A DNA stretch of 64,000 nucleotides, taken from contig NZ_BMQN01000003.1 of the NCBI RefSeq assembly GCF_014648135.1, forward strand, positions 124,001 to 188,000, read 5' to 3'. Shown one piece after another: positions 39,915-47,994 of this stretch. The stretch comes from Deinococcus sedimenti. GTDB lineage: Bacteria > Deinococcota > Deinococci > Deinococcales > Deinococcaceae. Position 1 is the stretch's first letter; each line of letters starts with the position of its first letter. A model generated the notes under the pieces. That model was given only the letters and a program-made list of their open reading frames with translations. It was not told where the DNA came from and did not search any database. A program made the position numbers and the translations under genes.

Positions 39915-40220
39915 ATGGCCCAGACCGCCTGCCACACCGAACCCCAGCACCTGTGCATGCCCGAGGAGGCCCGCAAACGCGCCGCCCGGCGCCTGAGCAT
40001 CGCCCGAGGTCACCTCGACAGCATCGTGCGCATGCTCGACGACCCCGACGCGTACTGCGTGGACGTCCTGCGTCAGATCAAGGCCGTTCAGGGCGCGCTC
40101 AGCGGCGCCGGGGAAGTGGTCCTGCGCGGTCACCTGCAAGCCCACGTCGCCACCGCCGCCCAGCGCGGTGACAGCGACGAGATCATCGAAGAACTCATGG
40201 AAGCGCTGAAGTACACCTGA
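39915..40220 (+). CDS. csoR: CsoR/RcnR-family metal-sensing repressor
   Basis: All-helical repressor of 101 residues. Its metal-site residues align as C48 (DAYCVDV), H73 and H77 (GHLQAHV). CsoR normally has C-H-C, so the third ligand is His here, as in RcnR-type sensors; the N-terminus also carries Cys and His residues (TACHTEPQHLC). It lies one base after copZ and probably represses that promoter. Copper is the likely effector from context, but the changed ligand leaves nickel or cobalt possible. Confidence 0.88.
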   Translation: MAQTACHTEPQHLCMPEEARKRAARRLSIARGHLDSIVRMLDDPDAYCVDVLRQIKAVQGALSGAGEVVLRGHLQAHVATAAQRGDSDEIIEELMEALKYT

Positions 40221-40399
40221 AACGAACTCAGGTCGACTGCTCTGCAAACCGGTTCACGCCAATAGCGGTGAGGAGTCACGTGGATGCCGGGTGTGGACTG
40301 GGCACCCCAGGACCGTTCCGGGTGGTCAGCCACGCAGGCGGGATTCGCGTGACGACCTGAGGAGCAGACCCGGCCATGACGGCCTCATGCGCGCCGGCC

Positions 40400-40405
40400 T
40401 ATAGT
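40400..40405 (+). promoter_or_regulatory. -10 box of a leaderless promoter
   Basis: TATAGT is followed by six bases and the ATG at 40412. This placement supports that start over the in-frame ATG at 40376. Confidence 0.5.
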
Positions 40406-40411
40406 GACGGC

Positions 40412-40894
40412 ATGACCGAAGAAACGCTCCTGACCGCCGTGCACGCCTGGCAGCGTGGAGCCCTGACCCGCGAGGAGCTGATCAGTCAGTTCGTCACGCT
40501 CAGCCGCGAGGACGCGCCCGTTATCGGCCAGCTGATCGGCCAGCTCGCGCTGGACGCCTTACCGCATGGGCAGGGCAGCAGCCGGACCGGCACGGCCGCC
40601 AGCACCGACGTCTGGCGGGACGAACTGATGAGCAGCCGCGCCCGCACCTGGGGCAGCGCCGGCCTGCTGGTCGGCCCCAGCGTGCTGATCCTCACCGACG
40701 GCCGGCAGGGCGTGGTGCTCAGCGAACGCGACACCCGCACCCTGTCCAGCAGCGTCAGCGGGTCGGTGATGCTGCTGTGCCAGACCATCGTGCTGGCCGA
40801 ACACGCCCTGAACGAACGCGACATGCAGGACCTCCGTGAGCAACGCCTGCAGAGCGCGTCCACCTCCATGAGCGAGATCGACCCAATCCGCTGA
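40412..40894 (+). CDS. Conserved hypothetical protein
   Basis: Soluble protein of 160 residues that I do not recognise. The N-terminus is helical (LLTAVHAWQRGALTREELISQ); a central segment (PSVLILTDGRQGVVLSERDTR) looks beta-rich, and the C-terminus is a polar helix. No Cys cluster links it to the metal genes on its left. The ATG at 40412 is chosen from the -10 box immediately upstream. Confidence 0.65.
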   Translation: MTEETLLTAVHAWQRGALTREELISQFVTLSREDAPVIGQLIGQLALDALPHGQGSSRTGTAASTDVWRDELMSSRARTWGSAGLLVGPSVLILTDGRQGVVLSERDTRTLSSSVSGSVMLLCQTIVLAEHALNERDMQDLREQRLQSASTSMSEIDPIR

Positions 40895-40966
40895 GAGGGG
40901 TGCGATGACTGCCGGAGCCGGCGAGGCCACCCCACCCGGGTCAGCCGCGCCGGTCCTGCGCGGTCT

Positions 40967-41116
40967 CACCGCAGAATTCAAAGGTATTGATGGGCTTCTT
41001 CACCACCTCTGAATCGAGCAGACTCGAAGAGCTGCGCCGCAGAGCGAGCACCTGAGGGGGCAAGTGGAGTCGAGGGGCGTGCCCCTGGCGCCGGGGTGGA
41101 ACTGGACACCGCTGTC
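40967..41116 (+). repeat. Structured intergenic repeat, copy C
   Basis: About 150 bases homologous to copies A and B: opening GCAGAATTCAAAGGTATTGA, the block ending in GAGCGAGCACCTGAG, and the closing ACCGCTGTC. The first stem is kept (ATTCAAAGGT with ACCTCTGAAT, with mismatches); the distal GAGGGGC/GCCCCT stem has a shortened loop. Its end abuts the stop codon of the minus-strand gene at 41115, as copy A abuts a gene end. Confidence 0.7.
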
Positions 41117-43106
41117 AGCCCAGGGCGTTCAGGATGCCGCCCAGGTCCCGGTGCAGCTCGCCGGTCCGCTCGAAGTGCTTCAGCGGGCTGGGGAACGTCG
41201 CCTGGAGCCATGCGGGGCCGCGCGCGGCGAGCGGGTCGCGCAGGTGGGGGACGCCCAGGTCGGTGAACAGGCCGGCCAGTGCGTCGGCGTAGCCTTCGGG
41301 CGTGCGGGGTGCAGCGCTGGTGAACACCTTCTTCGGGGGGTTCCCGGCGCGGATCATGCGGCGGTACACGTCCAGCGCGTGCCGCGCGAGCCGCACCTGT
41401 TCGGGCGTGAGTTTGCCGGGCGGCTGGTGCACGGCGCGGCTGACGGCGCGGCGGTGCGCTGAGGGCACGAGGCTGGACAGCCCGCGGCCCCAGCCGTCCT
41501 GGTACTCGGTGCGTTCGGCGGCCAGCGGGTCGCCGGGCACCGGAGCGTCGGCCTTCTGAGGCTGCGGTGCGTTCTGGGTCTGCGCCTTCTGTTTCTTGGG
41601 GGTCTGTGTCTGTGGGGCCTGCGCGGCGGGTGTTGCCGGGGGCGTGGCGAGCGTCTGCGCGCCCTTCTTGCGGCCGTGGCCGGCCTGCGGGGTGCCGTTC
41701 GCCGCTGGGCTGTCCTTGCGGGTGCCGTTCAGCGCGCGGCCGATCAGTTCGCTCTCAGGGATGGGCTTGCCGTCGCGGTAACGCTGCCACAACCCGTCCA
41801 GAACGACCAGGCTGGTCGCCTGCCGCCGCTGGTGCAGCAGTTCACGGGCGCGCTCGACGCGTTTCTCGCGGCCCAGCAGCAGCGCCACGTAGGTGAGGAA
41901 CTGCCTCGGGGTGCGGGGCTGACCGGGTTCGGCCTGTTCCGGCAGGGCCAGCAGGGTCTGCCGCAGCGCGGCGTAGTCGTCGGCACGCAGCGCGCCGGTG
42001 TTGATCCCGGCCTCCATGCGGCGCCACTGGGCGGCGCCGAACACGGCCTTCAGGCCCCACAGCCACTCGCGGGCGCCCTGGACGTGCGTGTCGTCGCGGA
42101 TGTCGAGCAGTTCCAGGCCGCTCTCGGGTTCGATCACGCGCTGCGTGCGGGGGGCACGCGTAGCGGGCCGCAGGCGTTCGGGCGGGCCGAGGTCGCGCAA
42201 CTGCTCCAGCACCGCCTCGTCCCGCGCGAGGCCCTGCAGCAGCGTCAGGTCCTCCAGGCGGAAGGGTCGGCGCCCGCGAATGGTTTCCAGCAGGAAATCA
42301 CGGGTGTCCTCCGGCAGGTCGAGGGTGTCCTGCACGGTCATCCAGTGCCCCACGAGGTTCGTGAGGCGGCTGGCGCGCAGGTACTCCTCCCACTCGGTGT
42401 GGTCCATGCGGTTCCCGGCGCCCGCGCGGGCCTTGCGGGTCTTCTTCGGGCGGGCGAGGTCCGGGGTGGCCTGCGCCTGGAACGCGGCGGGGGCAGGCGC
42501 GAAGGCGCTGGGGGCGGGGGTCTCCTCGCGCGCGCGGGTCAGGACCCGTAACTCGGACAGCACCGCCAGCGGCAGGGGCTTCCCTTCATCCTGGAGGCGC
42601 TGGAGTTTTTCGCGCAGTTCGGCGCTCAGGCCGCCGCCGCCCGCCATGGCGGTCAGGACCCAGTCGAGGCCCTGGGCGCGCAGGTACTCACGCCAGTTTC
42701 CGGCCGCCGCGAGGCGTTCGGCCTGCGTCTGCACCTGCGTGCGCCGTACGTGCGCGCCCACCTGATCGGTGAGGTGCGCGCCCACCTGCCGCCCGCGTTC
42801 CTCGCCCAGCACGCGGGCGAACACGCAGGAACTCCCGATCGGCCCGATGACCTCGCCGCCCAGGGTGGTCACGCGGAACTCGTAGCGCAGGTGGTGACCA
42901 CTGCCGGGCGGGCACAGCAGGCACTTCAGGTGCGCCTGCCGCGTCTCGTGGTCCACGACGTGCAGCCCCGTGAACAGATCGAAGGGCAGCGCGTCGTCGC
43001 GCCCCGGTACGGCCAGGGTGGGGTGCGTGAGGCCCTGGGCGGTCAGCTGCTGGTGGACGTGCTCCAGGGTGGCACGCGCGGCGGGAACGTGGGCAAGCAG
43101 GTACAT
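41115..43106 (-). CDS. Unknown protein with putative zinc site and helical repeats
   Basis: Protein of 663 residues, not recognised. The N-terminal domain has a putative zinc site: C62 and C65 (KCLLCPPG), H71/H72 and C94 in GPIGSSCVF. The rest is helical, with loosely repeated modules beginning WREYLRAQGL, WEEYLRASRL and WLWGLKAVFG, then a low-complexity Ala/Pro/Gln/Lys linker (about 490-540) and a C-terminal helical domain. The ATG at 43106 is the best start; no signal peptide or membrane helix. It follows the injection-system ATPase gene by 251 bases and its link to that system is uncertain. Confidence 0.7.
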   Translation of the reverse strand: MYLLAHVPAARATLEHVHQQLTAQGLTHPTLAVPGRDDALPFDLFTGLHVVDHETRQAHLKCLLCPPGSGHHLRYEFRVTTLGGEVIGPIGSSCVFARVLGEERGRQVGAHLTDQVGAHVRRTQVQTQAERLAAAGNWREYLRAQGLDWVLTAMAGGGGLSAELREKLQRLQDEGKPLPLAVLSELRVLTRAREETPAPSAFAPAPAAFQAQATPDLARPKKTRKARAGAGNRMDHTEWEEYLRASRLTNLVGHWMTVQDTLDLPEDTRDFLLETIRGRRPFRLEDLTLLQGLARDEAVLEQLRDLGPPERLRPATRAPRTQRVIEPESGLELLDIRDDTHVQGAREWLWGLKAVFGAAQWRRMEAGINTGALRADDYAALRQTLLALPEQAEPGQPRTPRQFLTYVALLLGREKRVERARELLHQRRQATSLVVLDGLWQRYRDGKPIPESELIGRALNGTRKDSPAANGTPQAGHGRKKGAQTLATPPATPAAQAPQTQTPKKQKAQTQNAPQPQKADAPVPGDPLAAERTEYQDGWGRGLSSLVPSAHRRAVSRAVHQPPGKLTPEQVRLARHALDVYRRMIRAGNPPKKVFTSAAPRTPEGYADALAGLFTDLGVPHLRDPLAARGPAWLQATFPSPLKHFERTGELHRDLGGILNALG

Positions 43107-43230
43107 GGTGACTTCCGTTTCGGGTGAGTGGGAACGCGACGCTGCGCGGCCGCGCGGGTACAGGACATGCAACACGTCCGGGGTGGAAGCGCGGGTCTCC
43201 CCGGCGGTCCTGAGCCCGCCGCACGATGAT

Positions 43231-43243
43231 CTCCGTTACGGAG
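43231..43243. promoter_or_regulatory. Perfect palindrome upstream of the 663-residue gene
   Basis: CTCCGT and ACGGAG flank a single T, a perfect 13-base palindrome in the 251-base gap between the AAA+ gene and the next gene on the minus strand, about 125 bases before the latter's ATG. It could be an operator; no clear promoter hexamers were found beside it. Confidence 0.3.
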
Positions 43244-43357
43244 CACCGCGTGGCAGGCCGCCGCGTGACGCGGCCCGGAACGTGACCGCGCCGGTCGATC
43301 GGGCGCGGGTGAACGCCACAGCATACGACATGCCCCCCCGGCGCCCGTCACGTGCGC

Positions 43358-45292
43358 TCAGCCCAGGACCAGCCGCCCCAGCTTGCGGTACTCGAGATGC
43401 AGCGCCTCCTCCACGAGCGTCTGCGTGAGCGGTTGCCCGCGCGACACGCTGATGAAGACCGCGTTCAGCGCCACCGAGCGGATGTTGCCGCCCGCCACGT
43501 CCGCCTGCGCCAGCCGCGCGAAGTCCACGTCGGTGGTGTCCAGCGCGGGTGGGAACGCGCCGCGCCACAGCCGCTCACGCTCGGGGGCCTGTGGCGCGCG
43601 GAAGTTGATCACGAACTGCAGGCGGCGCATGAACGCCACGTCCATGCTGCTTTCCAGGTTGGTGGTCAGCAGCGCCAACCCGTTGAACGTCTCCAGGCGT
43701 TGCAGGAGGTAGTTCACCTGGGTGTTCGCGTAACGGTCGTTGCTGTCGCGGACCTCGCCGCGCTTGCCGAACACGCTGTCGGCCTCGTCGAACAGCAGCA
43801 CGCACCCGCCCTGGTCAGCCGCGTCGAAGATCTTCTTCAGGTTCTTCTCGGTCTCGCCGATGTACTTGCTGACGGTGCTGCTCAGGTCCACGCGGTACAG
43901 GTCGAGGTTCAGGTCGCGGGCCAGGACCTCGGCGCTGAGGGTCTTGCCGGTGCCGCTGGGGCCACTGAACAGCGCCGTGATCGAGCGGCCCCGGCCCGGC
44001 CGGGCAAGACCCAGATCCTCGAACACCACCGAGCGGTGCCGGACGTGCGCGGCAATCTGCTCCAGCGCCAGCCGCTCGGCGTCCGGGAGGACCAGGTCAG
44101 CCCAGGTCGCGCGGGTGTCGATGCGCTGCGCGAGGCTGCCCATCAGGCGGCGGTTCGCGCCGCGCGCCGCGTCCCAGGCGCGGTCCAGGCGGGCCGCGTG
44201 GCTGGCGTTGCCGGGCAGCCCGGCGCGGGCGTCGCGGGCCAGCACGTCGATACGGTCCAGGTTCAGGTGGAACTGGTCACCCAGCTGCCGCAGCAGCGGC
44301 TGATCCACGCCGACGCCCAGCGCGTGCGCCCAGCGTTCGCGCTGCTCGGCGGGCGTGGGCGCGCCCACCTCAGCGCTCAGCACGGCGCGGGGGGAATCCA
44401 GCGGCAGCGGGTCGGCGGCAAGGATCACCACCGCTCCAGCGGCGACGTCCAGCACGCGGTCCACCAGACCTTCCGGCGGCTGCGCGTCGGGCAAGGGCGT
44501 GGCGGCGTCCACCGCGAGGCGCGTGCCGCGCAGGCGCGTGTCCCGGCGCAGGGCGCGCAGCACGCCCTCCTGCTCCTCGGCAGGGCGGGACGCCAGAACA
44601 GGCAGGTCCAGCAGGTGCGCGCCGTCCCCCAGCAGCTGCGCCGCGACCGCCTGCATCCCGGCCGCGTTCGTGCCGAACAGCAGCGCCGCCCGCTCCCCTT
44701 TCTTCAGGTGCCGCGCCAGAGTCTCGCGCTGCGCCTCCTGCGAGTCACTCAGCAGCCCCCCGGACGGCAGTTCACGCAGGACCCCGCGCAGGTCCAGCGG
44801 GACGCCCGCCACGCCCCGCAGATCCGCGAGAACCGCCCCGCTCAGCCTCAACGGCGTCAGGGCCTCCAGAACGCTGGCGTTCACGCTCACGCCGAACTCG
44901 ATCAGGCCGCAGGCCAGCAGCGGTCGCTCGGCGCTGAACGCCTCGCCCTGCGCCCAGTCGTCCCCCAGCAGCCAGCGCCGCGCCAGAGACGGCGTCAGGA
45001 ACGCCGCGTACAGGCTGTCCATCTGCAGCGCCGCCGCGCACGCCGCCAGCATCCGCTCGGGGAACAGCTCGGTCGAGAGGGCCAGGGCCAGCACCCCCAC
45101 CTCGAACTCCGTCAGGTCCAGCCGCGCCTGCACGTCCGCCAGCCGCGTGCCTGTCAGGTCCGGCAGGGCCACCACGTACCTCACGTCCGGTTCAGCCTGC
45201 TCGTTCAGCGCGACGTCCAGCACCTGCGCGCTCAGAGCGTCACACAGGGCGTGCAGCGCGGCCGGATCCGTCCGGCTCACCACGTCCGGCAC
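43358..45292 (-). CDS. AAA+ ATPase of contractile injection system (Afp15/Pvc15-like)
   Basis: ATPase of 644 residues with a long helical N-terminal region and a C-terminal AAA+ module: Walker A GPSGTGKT, Walker B CVLLFDEADSVFG, sensor 1 LLTTNLES and an arginine-finger region FMRRLQFVINF. The arrangement matches the AAA+ ATPase conserved in extracellular contractile injection systems (Afp15, Pvc15), thought to help assembly or cargo loading. It starts with GTG, four bases after the lipoprotein gene stop codon, and closes the minus-strand arm. It is not ClpV, which has two AAA modules. Confidence 0.9.
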   Translation of the reverse strand: MPDVVSRTDPAALHALCDALSAQVLDVALNEQAEPDVRYVVALPDLTGTRLADVQARLDLTEFEVGVLALALSTELFPERMLAACAAALQMDSLYAAFLTPSLARRWLLGDDWAQGEAFSAERPLLACGLIEFGVSVNASVLEALTPLRLSGAVLADLRGVAGVPLDLRGVLRELPSGGLLSDSQEAQRETLARHLKKGERAALLFGTNAAGMQAVAAQLLGDGAHLLDLPVLASRPAEEQEGVLRALRRDTRLRGTRLAVDAATPLPDAQPPEGLVDRVLDVAAGAVVILAADPLPLDSPRAVLSAEVGAPTPAEQRERWAHALGVGVDQPLLRQLGDQFHLNLDRIDVLARDARAGLPGNASHAARLDRAWDAARGANRRLMGSLAQRIDTRATWADLVLPDAERLALEQIAAHVRHRSVVFEDLGLARPGRGRSITALFSGPSGTGKTLSAEVLARDLNLDLYRVDLSSTVSKYIGETEKNLKKIFDAADQGGCVLLFDEADSVFGKRGEVRDSNDRYANTQVNYLLQRLETFNGLALLTTNLESSMDVAFMRRLQFVINFRAPQAPERERLWRGAFPPALDTTDVDFARLAQADVAGGNIRSVALNAVFISVSRGQPLTQTLVEEALHLEYRKLGRLVLG

Positions 45293-45296
45293 GCGC

Positions 45297-45911
45297 TCAG
45301 TCCTCCAGCCCGATGGCGTAGTTCACGACCGAGTACCCCTCACCGTCGTCCACTGTCCGGAACGCCGCCACGTACCACCGCTGCACCCCACCCACCCGCA
45401 CCTGGCCCCGACCGACCACGCAGGTCGCCTCGGTCCGCAGGGACCGGTAACACCCGGACAGCTTCTGCGCACTGACCGGGGCGCCCAGCACCAGCCGCGT
45501 GAAATTGCCCAGCAGGTTCAGCGTCGCGGCGGGCATCGGTGACCGGACCTTCGTATCCAACGCCAGATTGACGAACAGCACCGTGTTCTTCTCGAACTGG
45601 ACGGTGAGCTGCGGGTAGAACGCGCCCTTGGCGCTCTGCTGGAGCACCGTCGTGGCGTTCTGATTCCGGGCGACGGCGTACCAGTCAATCGATCCGGTGG
45701 TGGTGGTGCCCAGGCTGGTGGAGCCGACGCACTGGTACACCCGACAGAAGGAAGCCTGCTCCACGGACACCGGCATCGGCACGGGGCCTTCAACGGTGGT
45801 CACCGGCTTCATCAGGGGCCCTCCCAGCAGCCCGGTGACAGCCTGGGCTTGAGGCGAGCAGGCGATGAGCAGGGCCAGGCCCAAGCCTGCGATGGTCAGC
45901 AATCGCTTCAT
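45297..45911 (-). CDS. Putative lipoprotein of the injection-system operon
   Basis: Secreted protein of 204 residues. The signal peptide ends in a lipobox-like LIAC with C18 as the candidate lipidated residue. The mature part is beta-rich and has two further cysteine pairs (SFCRVYQCVG and GCYRSLRTEATCVVG) that could form disulfides. No homology is recognised. It overlaps the transglycosylase-peptidase gene by four bases and precedes the ATPase gene by four, so it belongs to the operon. Possible roles are an envelope anchor or a protector against the hydrolase. Confidence 0.75.
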   Translation of the reverse strand: MKRLLTIAGLGLALLIACSPQAQAVTGLLGGPLMKPVTTVEGPVPMPVSVEQASFCRVYQCVGSTSLGTTTTGSIDWYAVARNQNATTVLQQSAKGAFYPQLTVQFEKNTVLFVNLALDTKVRSPMPAATLNLLGNFTRLVLGAPVSAQKLSGCYRSLRTEATCVVGRGQVRVGGVQRWYVAAFRTVDDGEGYSVVNYAIGLED

Positions 45912-47962
45912 TTTTTCCTCACTGCGGCGATCCAGAGCATGTCGTGCTCCAGAAGGCTGGACCAGCTCCAGACGGTGTTGTTTCCGCTGATCTTGCCATC
46001 GTGCTGGTATTTTCCAGCCTTTTTGCTGGCGGGCAGGTCCACGTTCTTCAGCAGCTGTGACTTCCCATACGGGTCATCGACGACCAGGCCGTCCTCATTC
46101 ATGCCCTGAAGGCGCACGATATGCCCGTTGATGCTCATCATGATCGCCTCGCCTGCTGCCAGATGGGGCTGGACGGTGCTCTCCCAGAAACTGCGGGTCC
46201 GTTGCGGAACGATCATGTCCTTGGTGGCTCCCATGAGTTCCAGTACTTTCCCCCAGCCGGCCTGGGTGGTCCGGTGGAACCGTTCGTACGATCCTTTGCG
46301 GGCCATCTTCTCTGACAGGCCGGCCCTGAGCAGCTCCTGATAGCGGGCATCCACGAACTTGCGCCGCAGGTCCTCCAGGTAATCCTCGAACTGAGGGAAC
46401 CGTTCCGGGTCGGGGTTCTCGATGCCCAGCTGTTCGAGGACCATGGCGGCGCTCGTCATGTTGCACATGATGTTGCCGATCTTCCCTCCCGGGCGGTCGC
46501 CGTCCACGGCGCGGCCCAGGCTGAGGTTGTTGCGCTGGTTGTGGTGGGGGGTCTTCTCCTGGAGCAGCAGGTACAGGTCCGCGCGGTCTGCGGCCGGTTG
46601 AATCTGGATGACCTGTCGGGCCAGGCGAACCTGCGCGATGCTGTATTCCGGCGTGTCCCGCGTGAATTTCATCAGGCGGTCCAGGGCGTCCGGCTCGCCT
46701 GCGGGGTCCTCCTCGGTCGGCTGGACCGGGCCCGTGACGGTGGGCACGGTGACCGGGGCCGGGGTGGCGTCCGCGCCGTCCAGACTGAACAGCGGCAGGC
46801 CGTTGTCGAACCTGGGGTCGTAGACGTAGAACAGCTGCAGGGTGCCGCCGAACTTCCGTTTGGTGGGCTTCAGGTGTCTGCTGCGGTCGTCCAGGTTGGC
46901 CTTGAAGGCCTGCGTGAATTTCCCGCGCACCGTATCCGCCGCTTCCGTGGGGGTGTTGTGTCCGTCCTGATCGGCGTCCATGGGGTTCTGCCGGTAGGCG
47001 GCGCTGCCTTCGGACACCCAGACGTCCTTCTGCGCGTAACGGGCGCTGCCGCCCAGGTGTGCCATATACACCTGTTCCAGCGAACTGGTCTTCCCGGCGG
47101 CCTTGTTCTCGGTGTCCACGCCCTTCATGTGGATCTTCAGGTGAACCTCGACGTAGTCGAGTTGCCTGGTGGCCGACAGGGCCGTCAGTTCCGCTGGGTT
47201 GGCCAGCGGCCGATACGGCAATTTGTGCCGCTGGATGTACCGGTTGATGTCCGTCAGGGCGTCCCTGCCGATCTGCCCGAGGCCTTTGTACTGCGTGCTC
47301 TTGCCCTTGTTGCTGGTGGGGTCGAGGGTACTTTCCAGGGTCAGGAATCCCAGGACGATTTCCGGGGTGGTGTGGATCGCGGCGGCCACCTGCCGCAGTC
47401 TGGGCAGGAAGCCGGGTTCCCGCAGGGCCGGGAGGTTGGGCAGGGTGCGGGTGGTCCGCGCGGTGGTTCCCGCGCTGCGGGTCGGGACCGGTGCTGTCCT
47501 GGTGGGCGGGGCGGCCGGGGTGGTCAGGCGGCGGAAGCTGAGGTTCTGCAGCTGGAACTTCCGGTTGCGGAACTCGCTGACCTGCGGTGTGCCCCCGCGC
47601 AGGCTGCCGGTGAACGTCGCGCCGTTCTGGGTGCCGTGCAGGGCGAAGGTATCATCGCGCCGCAGCTGTCCCGTGACCGGCCAGCGCTGACTGCGCGGTT
47701 TCCCCTGCGGCTGGACGGTGTAGTACCCGTCAAGCGTGCCCCCTGCCCCGCGCTTCAGGTGGAGGGTCATGGTGAGGGTGCCGCTGGTGACCGTGAAGTC
47801 CCGCTCCCAGGTCTGCCCGGTTTTCAGAGCGGTGGGTGTGGGGGCCGGGGCGGGCGTCTGGAGGCCGAGTCCGGACAGGAGTTGCCCGGCGAGCCGTTCA
47901 GCGCCGTTCTCCAGTTGATGCAGCAGTCGATCGGCGGGCGAGAGGGGTGAGGACTGGGTCAT
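45908..47962 (-). CDS. Lytic transglycosylase-C39-like peptidase fusion, candidate cargo or exit enzyme
   Basis: Protein of 684 residues with two hydrolase modules. Residues about 180-310 look like an SLT lysozyme-type domain: candidate catalytic Glu at 210 in GFLTLESTLDP, then YKGLGQIG. A calcium-binding-like loop (DADQDGHNTPTE) follows. Residues about 480-680 match a C39-type cysteine peptidase: C500 in NIMCNMTSAAMVLEQLG, H614 in INGHIVRLQG, and Asp in VVDDPYG. The N-terminal 150 residues are a beta-rich domain. The ATG at 47962 has AGGAGA upstream. It could cut peptidoglycan to let the particle through or be delivered; both are inference. Confidence 0.8.
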   Translation of the reverse strand: MTQSSPLSPADRLLHQLENGAERLAGQLLSGLGLQTPAPAPTPTALKTGQTWERDFTVTSGTLTMTLHLKRGAGGTLDGYYTVQPQGKPRSQRWPVTGQLRRDDTFALHGTQNGATFTGSLRGGTPQVSEFRNRKFQLQNLSFRRLTTPAAPPTRTAPVPTRSAGTTARTTRTLPNLPALREPGFLPRLRQVAAAIHTTPEIVLGFLTLESTLDPTSNKGKSTQYKGLGQIGRDALTDINRYIQRHKLPYRPLANPAELTALSATRQLDYVEVHLKIHMKGVDTENKAAGKTSSLEQVYMAHLGGSARYAQKDVWVSEGSAAYRQNPMDADQDGHNTPTEAADTVRGKFTQAFKANLDDRSRHLKPTKRKFGGTLQLFYVYDPRFDNGLPLFSLDGADATPAPVTVPTVTGPVQPTEEDPAGEPDALDRLMKFTRDTPEYSIAQVRLARQVIQIQPAADRADLYLLLQEKTPHHNQRNNLSLGRAVDGDRPGGKIGNIMCNMTSAAMVLEQLGIENPDPERFPQFEDYLEDLRRKFVDARYQELLRAGLSEKMARKGSYERFHRTTQAGWGKVLELMGATKDMIVPQRTRSFWESTVQPHLAAGEAIMMSINGHIVRLQGMNEDGLVVDDPYGKSQLLKNVDLPASKKAGKYQHDGKISGNNTVWSWSSLLEHDMLWIAAVRKK

Positions 47963-47994
47963 GACATCTCCTGGCATGGACGGGAAGAGGACGG

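Noticed and set aside
40284..40352. 22-codon ORF with a GAGGAG site upstream
   Set aside because: Too short, no conserved feature, and the following gene has its own leaderless promoter.
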